Below, piece by piece: positions 7,886 to 16,748 of a DNA stretch of 64,000 nucleotides. The stretch comes from Bog-756 sp963738545 (GTDB lineage Bacteria; Actinomycetota; Acidimicrobiia; Acidimicrobiales; RAAP-2), in contig CAVTXA010000003.1 in NCBI GenBank assembly GCA_963738545.1, forward strand, positions 186,001-250,000, read 5' to 3'. The notes beneath the pieces are model-generated. The model searched no databases. It saw only the letters and a list, made by a program, of their open reading frames with translations, and was not told the DNA's origin. The translations under genes were made by a program, and so were the position numbers. Numbering within the stretch: the stretch's first letter is position 1; each line of letters starts with the position of its first letter.

Positions 7886-8479
7886 ATGACAGGAGTTGAC
7901 ATCGTGCCCACAGGTAATGACGACACGGCTTCAGCGAAGGTGGATCCGGTGGCGCCAGCCGTGGCGGTGCAGGGCCGTGATGCCCCCGCAACCTTCGACG
8001 GCGCCGTCGAGGGCCTCAGGGAGACAGGAGCGAGCGTCGGTACCCGTGAGCTGGTCGAGCTCATCGTCCGCCACGGTGCCGAGGAGGGCGCGCTCCTGGC
8101 CACGTACGAGGAGTTGGCCACACAGGCTCCTGACGAAGGCGTCCGCTACCTGATCAATCTGATTCTGGAGGACGAGCACCGGCACCACCGGCTGTTGGCT
8201 GAGTTGAGCAACGCCATGGCCTGGGGCGTGACCACGAAGCCTCCAGTGGCAACGGTGCCGAGGATGCCCGGGAACATCAGCGGCGCACTGCTGGAGCAGA
8301 CGAAGCTCCTGCGCAAGTCGGAAGACGCCGACTACAAGGACCTCAGACGGATCAAACGAAGCCTCCGCCCTTTTGCCGATACCACGCTGTGGGTGCTGAT
8401 CGTGGACCTCATGCTGCTGGACACCAAGAAGCATGCCACCATCCTGCGTTTCCTTGAGCAGCAGCGGAACAACCATTGA
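7886..8479 (+). CDS. ferritin-like helical protein of unknown function
   Basis: A 197-residue protein, mostly helical after a 50-residue variable N terminus. It has a possible carboxylate/histidine metal site: Glu66/Glu67, an ExxH group in EDEHRHH (residues 95-101), and a second half-site DTKKH (179-183) where ferritins have ExxH. This suggests a degenerate rubrerythrin/ferritin-like bundle, perhaps a di-iron or haemerythrin-like sensor or store. The ATG is preceded by CGGAGG. It sits in the stress island behind a DosR-like box and before hsp20. Function is not recognised; the ferritin-like label is tentative. Confidence 0.6.
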   Translation: MTGVDIVPTGNDDTASAKVDPVAPAVAVQGRDAPATFDGAVEGLRETGASVGTRELVELIVRHGAEEGALLATYEELATQAPDEGVRYLINLILEDEHRHHRLLAELSNAMAWGVTTKPPVATVPRMPGNISGALLEQTKLLRKSEDADYKDLRRIKRSLRPFADTTLWVLIVDLMLLDTKKHATILRFLEQQRNNH

Positions 8480-8578
8480 CCGGTCGGGTGGTCAGCCCTC
8501 CGCCAACATCGCCACTGGGCCTTCCCACCGAGGCGGCGTTCCGCGTGGCCGCTGGCCGTCGGATAAAGGAGATGCGTG

Positions 8579-8905
8579 ATGGCTGAGGAGTTTCGAGACG
8601 ACAACAGGTTGATGATCATGGCCGACGTCCCCGGGCTGGATCCCGAAGAGGAGATCTCGGTGTCGATCACCTCCGACATCCTCCATATCCGGGCCGGCCG
8701 GCTGGATGGGGGGAGCGTACCCGAGTCAGACCTTCGTGACGGGAGCTTCACACGGGACATCCGACTGCCGTCAGGCACGGACGAGGGAAGCGTGACCGCC
8801 ATGTATACCGATGGACTTCTCGAGGTGCGGGCTCCCATGCGAGACCTCAGCGGTATCACCCGAGTTGTTCCGGTCACCTGCGGCGATCTCCAATCGGCGG
8901 ACTAG
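8579..8905 (+). CDS. small heat-shock protein, Hsp20/alpha-crystallin family
   Basis: A 108-residue ATP-independent chaperone, short for the family (about 140 residues). It is almost only an alpha-crystallin domain: the start (EFRDDNRLMIMADVPGLDPEE) is the usual beta-2/beta-3 region, FTRDIRLPSG the middle strand, and YTDGLLEVRAPM the closing GVL-type motif. An N-terminal extension is nearly absent, and the tail has no clear I-x-I motif, which would limit large oligomers. GGAG at 8568-8571 favours the ATG at 8579 over a GTG at 8576. Hsp20 (HspX/Acr) is a classic DosR target, in keeping with the neighbours. Confidence 0.85.
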   Translation: MAEEFRDDNRLMIMADVPGLDPEEEISVSITSDILHIRAGRLDGGSVPESDLRDGSFTRDIRLPSGTDEGSVTAMYTDGLLEVRAPMRDLSGITRVVPVTCGDLQSAD

Positions 8906-9553
8906 CCGCCTGCGACAGCTCAGTCGGTGGTGCCCAAGGTGGCACAGCATCAGCGCTCGCTCCGGCGGAGCCCACTTCCGGACTTCGACCGGACACCAGA
9001 GCCCGATAGCACCGCCAGTCCACCGATCTTCGCCGACCGGTCCTCCGATCGATCATCGGGAATGTCAGCTGGACCCGACCGTCGGGCATGGATGGCGATG
9101 GAAGGTCGGGGTACAGAATACAGGGGCTGCAGAATCCGGGGGCTACAACAGATGCATCAGATGGGTGAGGGTCGTCGTTGCGTGACCACCGAATAGGTCG
9201 AACACCAATCCCACGAGGACCACTGCCAACGCCAACCTGACAACGCGGATGATGATGCTCAGACCGAGAAGCCCCGCGAAGATGGCCAGGCTGATTGCCA
9301 TGGATGTTCTGTACCCGGTAACCGCCGTTCCACACATCGGGGCCGATTCGGTCCGACCTACTCAGCGTGGTCACGGCCCGGATCCCGAGGCACGCCACCC
9401 ACGGTCGTCGGTCTCGTGCTCCCTCCGGGTGGCCTCGCCATATCGCTCCGATCGGGAGCGTTGGCCCATGCCTCGACCGCGACCTCTGCCTCGCCCCTGC
9501 TGGGAAGCGGTCATGGAGGTGGCAAGGCCAGCCACCTGCAGGCGGCCGCTGCC
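8906..9553. other. gene-poor stretch
   Basis: About 650 bp between hsp20 and the convergent acyl-CoA synthetase gene. The only plausible coding signal is a short hydrophobic frame on the minus strand (listed separately). No DosR-like box, tRNA or strong terminator was recognised. Confidence 0.5.
9146..9301 (-). CDS. possible small membrane protein
   Basis: A frame of about 51 residues starting MAISLAIFAGLLGLSIII has two closely spaced hydrophobic stretches and a His/Thr-rich end (HATTTLTHLMHLL). An ATG farther upstream at 9337 would add 12 residues. No good ribosome binding site is visible. Hydrophobicity and position in the stress island are the only support. Confidence 0.3.
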
Positions 9554-11095
9554 TCAGCCTCCGGCCCGTAGCTCCCGCTTGAGGATCTTTCCCGAAGGAT
9601 TACGAGGCAGGGCTTCGAGCAGCGTGAGTGCCTTTGGGACCTTGAAGCGAGCCAGGCGGACCCGGCAGTGGTCGAGGAGCTCATCGGTCGTCACGGCCGC
9701 ATCCTTGCGGAGGACGACGAACGCCACCGGGACCTCCCCCCATTGATCATCGGGGCGGGCCACGGCGGCCACCTCGAGCACCGCTTCATGCTCGTAGAGC
9801 ACACGCTCGATCTCCGAACTGGCGATGTTCTCGCCCCCGGACACGATCATGTCCTTGAACCGGTCCACGATGTAGAGGTAGCCATCGTCGTCCCGGACGC
9901 CTACGTCACCGGTGTGGAACCACCCTCCTGCGAACGACTCTCCCGTGGCCACGGGGTCACGCCAGTAGCCCTTGAAGACCTTCGGGCCGCGCATCACGAT
10001 CTCGCCGCGCTCCCCTGCCGGCACGGATCGCCCCTCCAGGTCCCAGATGTCGAGCTCGAGGTAGAGGCACGGACGACCCACGCTCCCAAGCTTGCTGATC
10101 ATGCTTTCACGGTCCAAGAAGGTGTCTCCCGACACCGTCTCGGTGAGGCCGTAGGCATCGGCGAACCAGGCTGAGGGAAACGTACGCTGAAGACGCTCGA
10201 TGAGCGGAACAGGCATCTTTTCGCCGCCGTTGATGACCACGCGCACCGACGACAGATCGCGTTGCTCGATGCCGGGCAACGCCATGATGGCGTTGACCAT
10301 GGCCGGGGCCAACCACACCGTGGTCACCTGCGAACCCTCGAGTTCCTCGACCACCTGCGTGGGATCGAAGGAGCGGTGGATGATGATCGTCGCCCCGGCG
10401 GCAATCAACGAGGTCGTCGTGAGGTCCAGCGCTCCGACGTGGTACATGGGCCCACAGACGAGGCCGAGATCATCGCTCGTGAATCCGAATTCGACGATGT
10501 GGGCGAGGTTCTTCCACGCCAGGTTGGCGTGACTGATCATCACGCCCTTAGGGCGTCCGGTGGTTCCGGACGTGTACATCAGGCGATGGATGTCGTCGGG
10601 GGCGGCCGGGACGTGGACCGTCCGGCCGGAGAACACCCGGGCATCGGCGAGCGCCGTCCAACCGGGTGAGGTCGTCGGGGCGACACACAGGCGCACGAGC
10701 GCGGCATCGAGACCGTCGGTTGCCTGGTTGGCGAGTTCGACGAGCGCCTCGTCGCACACCAGGGCACGAGCACCGGCGTGCTCGAGGATGAACCGCACCT
10801 CGGGTGCCGCCAGCCGCCAATTGATGGGCATGGCGACCGCACCGAGGAAGTTGGCGGCGAAGACCGTCTCCAGAAACTCGGGGCAGTTGTAGGAGAGGAG
10901 GGCCACGACGTCGCCGCGGCCGACGCCGCCTTCGGCCAGGCCTCCGGCGAGTGCGGCGGCACGCTGGGCCATGGCCCCGTACGTCGTCGTCTCGCCCTCG
11001 AACACGGCGAGCGCCTTGTCCGGCGAACGCATGGCGTGATGTGCCAGTACGGCGAACCAGTTCACGTCCGGCTGGATGCCCTCAGTGACGGTCAC
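9554..11095 (-). CDS. long/medium-chain acyl-CoA synthetase (AMP-forming), FadD-like
   Basis: About 513 residues. It would activate a carboxylic acid to its CoA thioester through an acyl-adenylate. Class I adenylate-forming motifs are intact: YTSGTTGRPKG (A3), YGLTETVSG (A5), GWFHTGDVG (A7), DRFKDMIVSGGENI (A8) and the C-terminal PSGKILKREL with the catalytic Lys. The GTG start at about 11095 gives the usual N terminus (NWFAVLAHHAMRSPDK); an open frame upstream to 11401 lacks family similarity. A TetR gene is divergent, with a roughly 300-bp gap. The substrate cannot be read from sequence. Confidence 0.88.
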   Translation of the reverse strand: MTVTEGIQPDVNWFAVLAHHAMRSPDKALAVFEGETTTYGAMAQRAAALAGGLAEGGVGRGDVVALLSYNCPEFLETVFAANFLGAVAMPINWRLAAPEVRFILEHAGARALVCDEALVELANQATDGLDAALVRLCVAPTTSPGWTALADARVFSGRTVHVPAAPDDIHRLMYTSGTTGRPKGVMISHANLAWKNLAHIVEFGFTSDDLGLVCGPMYHVGALDLTTTSLIAAGATIIIHRSFDPTQVVEELEGSQVTTVWLAPAMVNAIMALPGIEQRDLSSVRVVINGGEKMPVPLIERLQRTFPSAWFADAYGLTETVSGDTFLDRESMISKLGSVGRPCLYLELDIWDLEGRSVPAGERGEIVMRGPKVFKGYWRDPVATGESFAGGWFHTGDVGVRDDDGYLYIVDRFKDMIVSGGENIASSEIERVLYEHEAVLEVAAVARPDDQWGEVPVAFVVLRKDAAVTTDELLDHCRVRLARFKVPKALTLLEALPRNPSGKILKRELRAGG

Positions 11096-11394
11096 GACTG
11101 CACCACCCCAGTCCCTTTCCGGCCGATCTTCCCGTCCCCACGGCCCGTCCCGACCCCTCGTCGGCTTCCTCGGGCATTGTGACACCACTGGGCCCCCGGC
11201 AGATCTCCACGGTGCGCCACCGAGGCCTGCAGCGGCTGGGAGTCCAGGCATGGGCGTCGTGGGCGAGGCGCCGGTGGCCGGCTTTCGAGCTCCGGAAGGG
11301 TCGTTCGACGGACGGAATCTGGGCTGTTCCCCCGTTCCCGTGGCAAGGATGCGTCTCCGGCGTATCGCCCGCCAACCGCTAACCTCGCCTTCCA

Positions 11395-12027
11395 ATGACA
11401 CCGACGGATGCGACCGACGACTCTCCGCGGCGGGCGAACTGGCAGGCCCGGCGCCAGGTGATCATCGACACGTCCGCCCCGGTCTTCGCCCGACACGGCT
11501 ACCACGCCACCGGCATCATGGAGCTCTGTGCCGCCAACGACCTCGGCAAGGGAGCGCTGTACCACTACATCGGTTCCAAAGAGGAACTTCTGGCGGCCAT
11601 CCATGACCGGGTCATCGACGAGGTGATGCTCGGTGCTGACCGCGTGGCCACCGCCGGTGGCTCCCCGTCGCGCCAGCTGGCCCTGCTCGGCGAGGAGCTG
11701 CTCGATGTGATCCACCGCTATCCCGACCACGTCTGGGTCTTCCTGCACGAGTTTCCTGCGCTCACCGGCGAGCGGGCAGCGAAATTCCGGGAGCGCCGTC
11801 AAGGGTACGAACGTCGGGTCGAGGCGGTCCTGCAGGCCGGGGTGGACTCGGGCGACTTCCGTGACCTGGAGCCGAAACTGACCGCCATGGCGTGGCTGGG
11901 AATGCACAATTACACCTACCTGTGGCTGAAAGCGGGGGGACGGCTGTCGGCCCGCGACGTGGCCAAGCCGTTCGCGGACATCTTCATGCAGGGGATTGCC
12001 AATCCGGCCGCCGGGAACGACGGGTAG
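11395..12027 (+). CDS. TetR-family transcriptional regulator
   Basis: A 210-residue repressor-type protein. The N-terminal HTH is clear (RRQVIIDTSAPVFARHGYHATG, then LCAANDLGKGALYHYIGSKEELL at about residues 40-62), followed by a helical ligand-binding domain. It is divergent from the acyl-CoA synthetase gene and convergent with two SDR genes, so it probably controls this catabolic block. It is one candidate owner of the ACCGACCGGT-type operators at 13.57, 19.17 and 22.09 kb, though none is seen in its own upstream gap. No ribosome binding site is obvious. Confidence 0.88.
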   Translation: MTPTDATDDSPRRANWQARRQVIIDTSAPVFARHGYHATGIMELCAANDLGKGALYHYIGSKEELLAAIHDRVIDEVMLGADRVATAGGSPSRQLALLGEELLDVIHRYPDHVWVFLHEFPALTGERAAKFRERRQGYERRVEAVLQAGVDSGDFRDLEPKLTAMAWLGMHNYTYLWLKAGGRLSARDVAKPFADIFMQGIANPAAGNDG

Positions 12028-12030
12028 GCC

Positions 12031-12777
12031 TCACGGCGCGGCGTACCCACCGTCGACCACGATCGCCGATCCTGTGGTCCAGCTCGACATGGCACCGGCC
12101 AGGTAGGAGTACGCGCCCACCAGATCGCGGGCCGATCCGAGACCTAACGGATGACGACCGGCCATGGCCGCGAGGGCCTCCTCGGGGAGGTCCGTGTGGA
12201 TCCCCGACAGGAACGTCCCCGGGCACACACAGTTGACCCGGATGCCGTCACGCGCATATTCGACGGCGGCCACCTTGGCCAGCTGGATCACCGCCGCCTT
12301 GGTGGCGCAGTACGGAGCCGCGTGGGACCAAGCCGTCAGACCAGAGACCGACGCGGTCAGGATGATCGAGCCCGAGCCCTGAGGCCGCATCACCGCTACC
12401 GCAGCCCGGATCCCGTGCACCGCACCGAGCACGTTGATCCGGAAGGCCCGCTCCCAGTCCTCGTCGGCGAGATTGTGGATCCGGCCGTTCGGTGAGAGCA
12501 CCCCCGCATTGCTGATGAGGACGTCGAGCCGACCGAAGCGCTCGACCGCCAGCTTCACCACCGACTCAACCTGGGAGAAGTCACTCACATCAGCCAGTGC
12601 CGTCTCGACCGACCCGTCCGATGCCGGCAGGCCGGCCACGGTCGCCTCGAGCGATGGAGCACTGATATCACTCAGGACGAGGTCCGTGGCGTCCTCGCCG
12701 GCCAGCTGATGCGACAACGCCGCGCCGAGGGCTCCGCCGGCTCCGGTGATGACGACAACCCGACGAGGTGAGGTCAT
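12031..12777 (-). CDS. SDR-family oxidoreductase
   Basis: A 248-residue classical short-chain dehydrogenase with the NAD(P) motif TGAGGALG (residues 11-18), the NAG motif (NAGVLS), catalytic Ser in LTASVSG and Tyr/Lys in YCATK. An acidic residue after the second strand (LVLSDIS) suggests NAD preference. Its ATG overlaps the stop of the upstream SDR gene by 4 bp, so the two are translationally coupled. A role on a hydroxyacyl-CoA or alcohol intermediate is inferred from neighbours only. Confidence 0.85.
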   Translation of the reverse strand: MTSPRRVVVITGAGGALGAALSHQLAGEDATDLVLSDISAPSLEATVAGLPASDGSVETALADVSDFSQVESVVKLAVERFGRLDVLISNAGVLSPNGRIHNLADEDWERAFRINVLGAVHGIRAAVAVMRPQGSGSIILTASVSGLTAWSHAAPYCATKAAVIQLAKVAAVEYARDGIRVNCVCPGTFLSGIHTDLPEEALAAMAGRHPLGLGSARDLVGAYSYLAGAMSSWTTGSAIVVDGGYAAP

Positions 12778-13553
12778 ACCAGCAGGTAGCCGCCGTCAAC
12801 GTTCAGCACCGTCCCGGTGACGAACGCCGAGGCGTCGGAGACCAGGAACTGGTAGGCGCCGGCCAGGTCGGCCGGTGCCCCCCAGCGCCGTTGAGCGGTA
12901 TGTCCGGTGATGGCGGCGGAGAGCTCAGGATTGCTCATCCACGCATCGGCCAGGGGAGAGTCGAACCACCCCGGAGCCACGACATTCACCGTGATGCCGG
13001 AGGACGCGAGATCGAGGGCCAGGCCCTTAGCCAGGCCGACGACCCCGGCCTTGGACGCGCTGTAGGCCGTGAGCCCCTTCCGCGGTCGTTCGGCCAGGAC
13101 CGAGCTGGTGAAGATCAGCCGTCCGCCCTGACCCATCACCCGCGAGGCGGCCCTGGCCCCGAGGAAGGCGCCCGTGAGGTTCACCTCCATAATCTGCCGC
13201 CAGACCGAGGCATCGGTCTGGCGCGGTCCGGCGACGATCGGCGAGATACCGGCATTGCCGATCCAGGCATCGAGGACGCCCCATTCGGACACGGTGGCGT
13301 CGGCCACCCCCTCGTTGAAGTCCTCGTCGGTCACGTCCCCGCTGAACACCAAGGAGGGACCGGGCAGCGCCTCGGCGACCGCCTTCAGGTCCCGTTCGGT
13401 CCGGGCGACCAGCGCCACCGATGCACCGGCCCGGGAGAACGCATGGGCGAGCAAGGCGCCGAGGCCACGACTGCCACCAGTGATCACCACCCGCTTGCCC
13501 GACACGGCGCCAGGGATGGGGAAGGATTCGGGGATCTCGATTTCGTCGATCAT
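12774..13553 (-). CDS. SDR-family oxidoreductase
   Basis: A 259-residue classical SDR: TGGSRGLG nucleotide motif (about residues 25-32), NAGISP, catalytic Ser in FTSSVL and YSASK. Arg in VARTERD after the second strand hints at NADP. The ATG at 13553 is chosen because AAGGGAAG precedes it and the cofactor fold begins soon after; an open frame farther upstream runs antisense to the dehydrogenase E1 gene. Only 45 bp separate it from the divergent E1 start, and a TetR-type palindrome fills that space. Confidence 0.85.
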   Translation of the reverse strand: MIDEIEIPESFPIPGAVSGKRVVITGGSRGLGALLAHAFSRAGASVALVARTERDLKAVAEALPGPSLVFSGDVTDEDFNEGVADATVSEWGVLDAWIGNAGISPIVAGPRQTDASVWRQIMEVNLTGAFLGARAASRVMGQGGRLIFTSSVLAERPRKGLTAYSASKAGVVGLAKGLALDLASSGITVNVVAPGWFDSPLADAWMSNPELSAAITGHTAQRRWGAPADLAGAYQFLVSDASAFVTGTVLNVDGGYLLV

Positions 13554-13566
13554 CGCTCTTCCCTTG

Positions 13567-13588
13567 TTGTACCGACCGACCGGTATAC
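13567..13588. promoter_or_regulatory. TetR-type operator in the SDR/E1 divergent promoter
   Basis: TTGTACCGACCGACCGGTATAC contains the inverted pair TACCG/CGGTA and shares GTACCGACCG with sites at 19.17 and 22.09 kb. TATACT (13584-13589) inside its right edge is a good -10 box for the rightward gene, so bound protein would block transcription both ways. Confidence 0.55.
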
Positions 13589-13598
13589 TACACGACTC

Positions 13599-15590
13599 GT
13601 GGCCACTGACCCAGCGTCGACATCCCCGTTCGCCCGGGCTGAGCTCGTCGAGATGCATCGGCGGATGGTGCTGATTCGCGGTTTCGAACAGCGGGTGGCC
13701 GACCTCTACCGCGATGGCGAGGTCCCCGGCTTCGTCCACCTGTCGATCGGCCAGGAGGCGACCGCCGTCGGGGCGTGCTGGCCTCTGCACCCGGCCGACG
13801 TCATTACCTCCACCCATCGGGGCCACGGCCACTGTCTGGCCAAGGGGCTCGATCCCCTGGGCATGTTCGCCGAGCTGATGGGCAAGGACCAGGGCACCAA
13901 CCGCGGCCGCGGGGGGTCGATGCACATCGCCGACCCCAAGCTGGGAATCTTCGGCGCCAACGGGATCGTGGCCGCCGGGCTGCCCATCGCCGTCGGCGCA
14001 GCTACCGCCGGTCAGCTCCGGGCCGACGGCAGCGTGGCGGTGGCGTTCTTCGGCGACGGGGCGTCAGCTCAGGGTGCCTTCCACGAAGCGATGAACCTCG
14101 CCGCCGTGTGGGAGCTGCCGGTGGTCTTCTTCTGTGAGAACAACGGCTATGCCGAGTTCTCCCCGGCGTCCACCCAGCACGCCGCCTCGCTGGAGCAGCG
14201 TGCGGCCGGCTACGGCGTCGGTTACGTCGCCGTTGACGGCAACGACGTGGTGGCCACGGCATCGGTGATGGCCGACGTCGTCCTCCAGGCACGAACCGGA
14301 CACGGTCCGATGGTGGTGGAGGCGACCACCTACCGGTGGCACGGGCACTACGAAGGCGACCCGCAGCGTTACCGGTCCCCCGAGGAACGCAGTGAGTGGG
14401 AGGCACGAGATCCCCTGCTCGCCCACGAGCGCCGGCTCCGGGCCGTCGGTGTGGGAGACGACGAGCTCAAGGCACTCGAGACCTCGGTGGCCGGCGAGCT
14501 CGACGCGGCGGTCGAGGCCGCTCGGAAGCTGGCCAGCCCGAGGGCAGAGTCCCTGGGCGATTTCGTCCTACGGCCCAGGCCTAAGCCGGTGGAACCGCCA
14601 CCGCCTCCGACGAACGCACCCGTCTTCCGAACCATGGATGCCATCCACGCGGCGATCGAGGCGGAGCTCACCGCGGACGACCGGGTATTCGTCGCCGGCA
14701 TCGACGTCGGAGCCGGGGGCAACGTCTTCGGCCTCACCCGTGGGCTGGCCGATCAGTTCGGTCAGCGCGTACGCGATACACCAATCTCCGAGACGGCGAT
14801 CATCGGTCTCGGCGTGGGCGCGGCGATGGCCGGCATGCGGCCCGTGGTCGAGATGATGTACCTGGACTTTCTCGGGGTCTGCTTCGACCAGCTGCTCAAC
14901 CAGGCGGCCAAGCTCCCGTTCATGACCGGCGGCTCAGCGGAGATGGCACTGACCGTGCGGACCCAGTTCGGAGCCGGGCGCTCCTCGGGCAGCCAACATT
15001 CCCAGAGTCTGGAGGTCCTGCTCGCCCACATCCCCGGGCTGAGCGTCGTCATGCCGTCGACGCCCGCCGATACCTACGGACTGTTGCGGGCGTCCATCCA
15101 GGACCCCAACCCGGTCATCTTCATCGAGAACCGTCTGCTCTACGGCATGAAGGGGCCACAGCCGCCCCCCGACCACATCGTGCCCATCGGCAGGTCCGTG
15201 GTCGTGCGGCCCGGAACCGACGTGACGGTCGTGTCCGTCTCCCGGATGGTCCATGAGGCACTAGCCGCCGCCGAACAGCTGGCCGACGAGGGGATCTCCG
15301 TCGAGGTGATCGATCTTCGGTCCGTGGCCCCCCTCGACGTCGTACCTGTCCTCGAGTCCGTCCACCGGACGAGCCGACTGCTCATCGCCCACGAGGCCGT
15401 GGTTCCGTTCGGCATCGGGGCCGAGATCGCCGCCGTGGTCGGGCGTGAGGCCTTCTGGGACCTCGACGCACCCATCGAGCGGGTGGGTGCGGCGGCTACA
15501 CCGCCGCCCTACGCTCCGGACCTCGAGCGGGCCTGGCTCCCCGATCGGGACAACATCGCCGACGCCATCCGTCGCCTGGCCGCCGTCTGA
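13599..15590 (+). CDS. fused alpha/beta thiamine-diphosphate 2-oxoacid dehydrogenase E1
   Basis: A 663-residue E1 with both subunits in one chain. The alpha part (to about residue 320) has SHRGHGH-type loops (73-78) and the ThDP/Mg motif GDG (152-154) with NN at 181-182. A Pro-rich linker (about 320-340) leads to a transketolase-like beta part with the conserved ETAIIGLGVGAAMAG region and the C-terminal transketolase fold. It would decarboxylate a 2-oxoacid or acetoin-like substrate; pyruvate, branched-chain and acetoin dehydrogenases are alternatives. No E2 or E3 gene is in the window. The GTG start lies about 9 nt after a TATACT box, which suggests a leaderless mRNA. Confidence 0.82.
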   Translation: MATDPASTSPFARAELVEMHRRMVLIRGFEQRVADLYRDGEVPGFVHLSIGQEATAVGACWPLHPADVITSTHRGHGHCLAKGLDPLGMFAELMGKDQGTNRGRGGSMHIADPKLGIFGANGIVAAGLPIAVGAATAGQLRADGSVAVAFFGDGASAQGAFHEAMNLAAVWELPVVFFCENNGYAEFSPASTQHAASLEQRAAGYGVGYVAVDGNDVVATASVMADVVLQARTGHGPMVVEATTYRWHGHYEGDPQRYRSPEERSEWEARDPLLAHERRLRAVGVGDDELKALETSVAGELDAAVEAARKLASPRAESLGDFVLRPRPKPVEPPPPPTNAPVFRTMDAIHAAIEAELTADDRVFVAGIDVGAGGNVFGLTRGLADQFGQRVRDTPISETAIIGLGVGAAMAGMRPVVEMMYLDFLGVCFDQLLNQAAKLPFMTGGSAEMALTVRTQFGAGRSSGSQHSQSLEVLLAHIPGLSVVMPSTPADTYGLLRASIQDPNPVIFIENRLLYGMKGPQPPPDHIVPIGRSVVVRPGTDVTVVSVSRMVHEALAAAEQLADEGISVEVIDLRSVAPLDVVPVLESVHRTSRLLIAHEAVVPFGIGAEIAAVVGREAFWDLDAPIERVGAAATPPPYAPDLERAWLPDRDNIADAIRRLAAV

Positions 15591-15591
15591 C

Positions 15592-16737
15592 TCAGCAGCC
15601 CAGTGCCCGGGCGATCACCAGGTGTTGGATCTCATTGGTGCCCTCACCGATCTCCAGGACCTTCGAGTCGCAGTAGAAGCGCGCCACGGGCGTCTCGAGC
15701 ATGTACCCGAGGCCCCCGTGGATCTGGACCGCCTCGGACGCTGCCCATGTGGCCACGCGGCTGGCCTTCAGTTTGGCCATCGCCGCCTCCTTGAGGAAGG
15801 GCTGGCCGGTGTCCCGGAGATAGGCGGCCCGGTAGGTCAACCAGCGCGCCGCCTCGAGCTCGGTGGCGATGTCGGCCAACTTGAACTGCACGGCCTGGAA
15901 CGCCGAAATCGGCTGCCCGAACTGCACCCGTTCATGGGCGTACGCGTTGGCCAGGTCGAGCACGGCCTGGGTCAGGCTCAGGGACAGCGCGGCGATCGAG
16001 ATCCGGCCGACCTCGAGGGTGCGCAGGAACTGGCTGAGACCCAGGTTCGGGTCGCCGATGAGCTGATCGGCGGGGATCCAGACGTCGTCGAAGTAGAGCT
16101 CGCGGGTGTCGAGCCCCCGCCAACCGATACCCCGCATCTTCGGTCCCGTGCTGAATCCGGGAGCGTCCTTCTCCACCACGAACGTCGCGAACCTGGGCTT
16201 GTCCTCAAACGGCGCCACACGAGCCAGGAGTGTCACCCCGAAGGACATGTCCGTCCCGGCGTTGGAGATGAACGTCTTGCGACCGTTGATCAGCCAGCCA
16301 CCGTCCTGGCGTTCGGCACGCGTGGTGATGCCACGTGCGTCGGATCCGGCATCGGGCTCGGTGAGCCCGAAGGCGCCCAGCACCCGACCCTCGGCCAGAG
16401 GTCGCAACCAGCGTTCCCGTTGGTCATCGTCGCCGAACAGCAAGAGCGGAAGCGAACCGATCGTCACATGGGCCTGCCATGCCGCAGCCACCGACTGGTC
16501 GGCCAGGCCGATCTGCTCCATGGCCGCGACGAAGCCGACGGTCGACATGCCGATGCCACCCCACTCCTCGGGGATGAGCATTCCGAGGAGGCCGAGGTTG
16601 CCCATCTCGCGCAGGAGATCGGTCGGGCACCTTGCCTCCTCCCAGGCCTGCGGAGCCCGGGTGGCAATCTCTTTCTGGGCGAAGTCGCGACAGAGCCCGA
16701 CGAGATCGTGTTCCGATTCGGTGAGGGAGAAGTCCAC
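15592..16737 (-). CDS. acyl-CoA dehydrogenase
   Basis: A 381-residue FAD flavoenzyme of the FadE type that would insert an alpha-beta double bond into an acyl-CoA. It carries LTEPDAGSDARG (acyl-CoA dehydrogenase signature 1), a substrate-binding middle sheet, and the C-terminal VLEIGEGTNEIQHLVIARAL, in which the Glu of EGT is the usual short/medium-chain base. Length fits the family. It is convergent with the E1 gene, the two stops being 1 bp apart, and lies downstream of an SDR gene on the same strand (gap 11 bp), probably one operon. Confidence 0.9.
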   Translation of the reverse strand: MDFSLTESEHDLVGLCRDFAQKEIATRAPQAWEEARCPTDLLREMGNLGLLGMLIPEEWGGIGMSTVGFVAAMEQIGLADQSVAAAWQAHVTIGSLPLLLFGDDDQRERWLRPLAEGRVLGAFGLTEPDAGSDARGITTRAERQDGGWLINGRKTFISNAGTDMSFGVTLLARVAPFEDKPRFATFVVEKDAPGFSTGPKMRGIGWRGLDTRELYFDDVWIPADQLIGDPNLGLSQFLRTLEVGRISIAALSLSLTQAVLDLANAYAHERVQFGQPISAFQAVQFKLADIATELEAARWLTYRAAYLRDTGQPFLKEAAMAKLKASRVATWAASEAVQIHGGLGYMLETPVARFYCDSKVLEIGEGTNEIQHLVIARALGC

Positions 16738-16748
16738 GACCGGCCTCC

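Noticed and set aside
8490..8560. Possible DosR-like box before hsp20 (GGGCCTTCCCACC)
   Set aside because: The spacing and second half-site do not match the three convincing copies.
9749..11401. Open frame extending the acyl-CoA synthetase upstream to 11401
   Set aside because: The extra 102 residues are low-complexity Arg/Pro/Gly sequence with no family similarity and overlap the TetR start; the GTG at about 11095 gives a normal N terminus.
12768..13598. Plus-strand open frame running into the E1 gene
   Set aside because: It is antisense to the SDR gene at 12774-13553, whose motifs are intact, and its product lacks any E1 similarity before residue equivalent to 13599.
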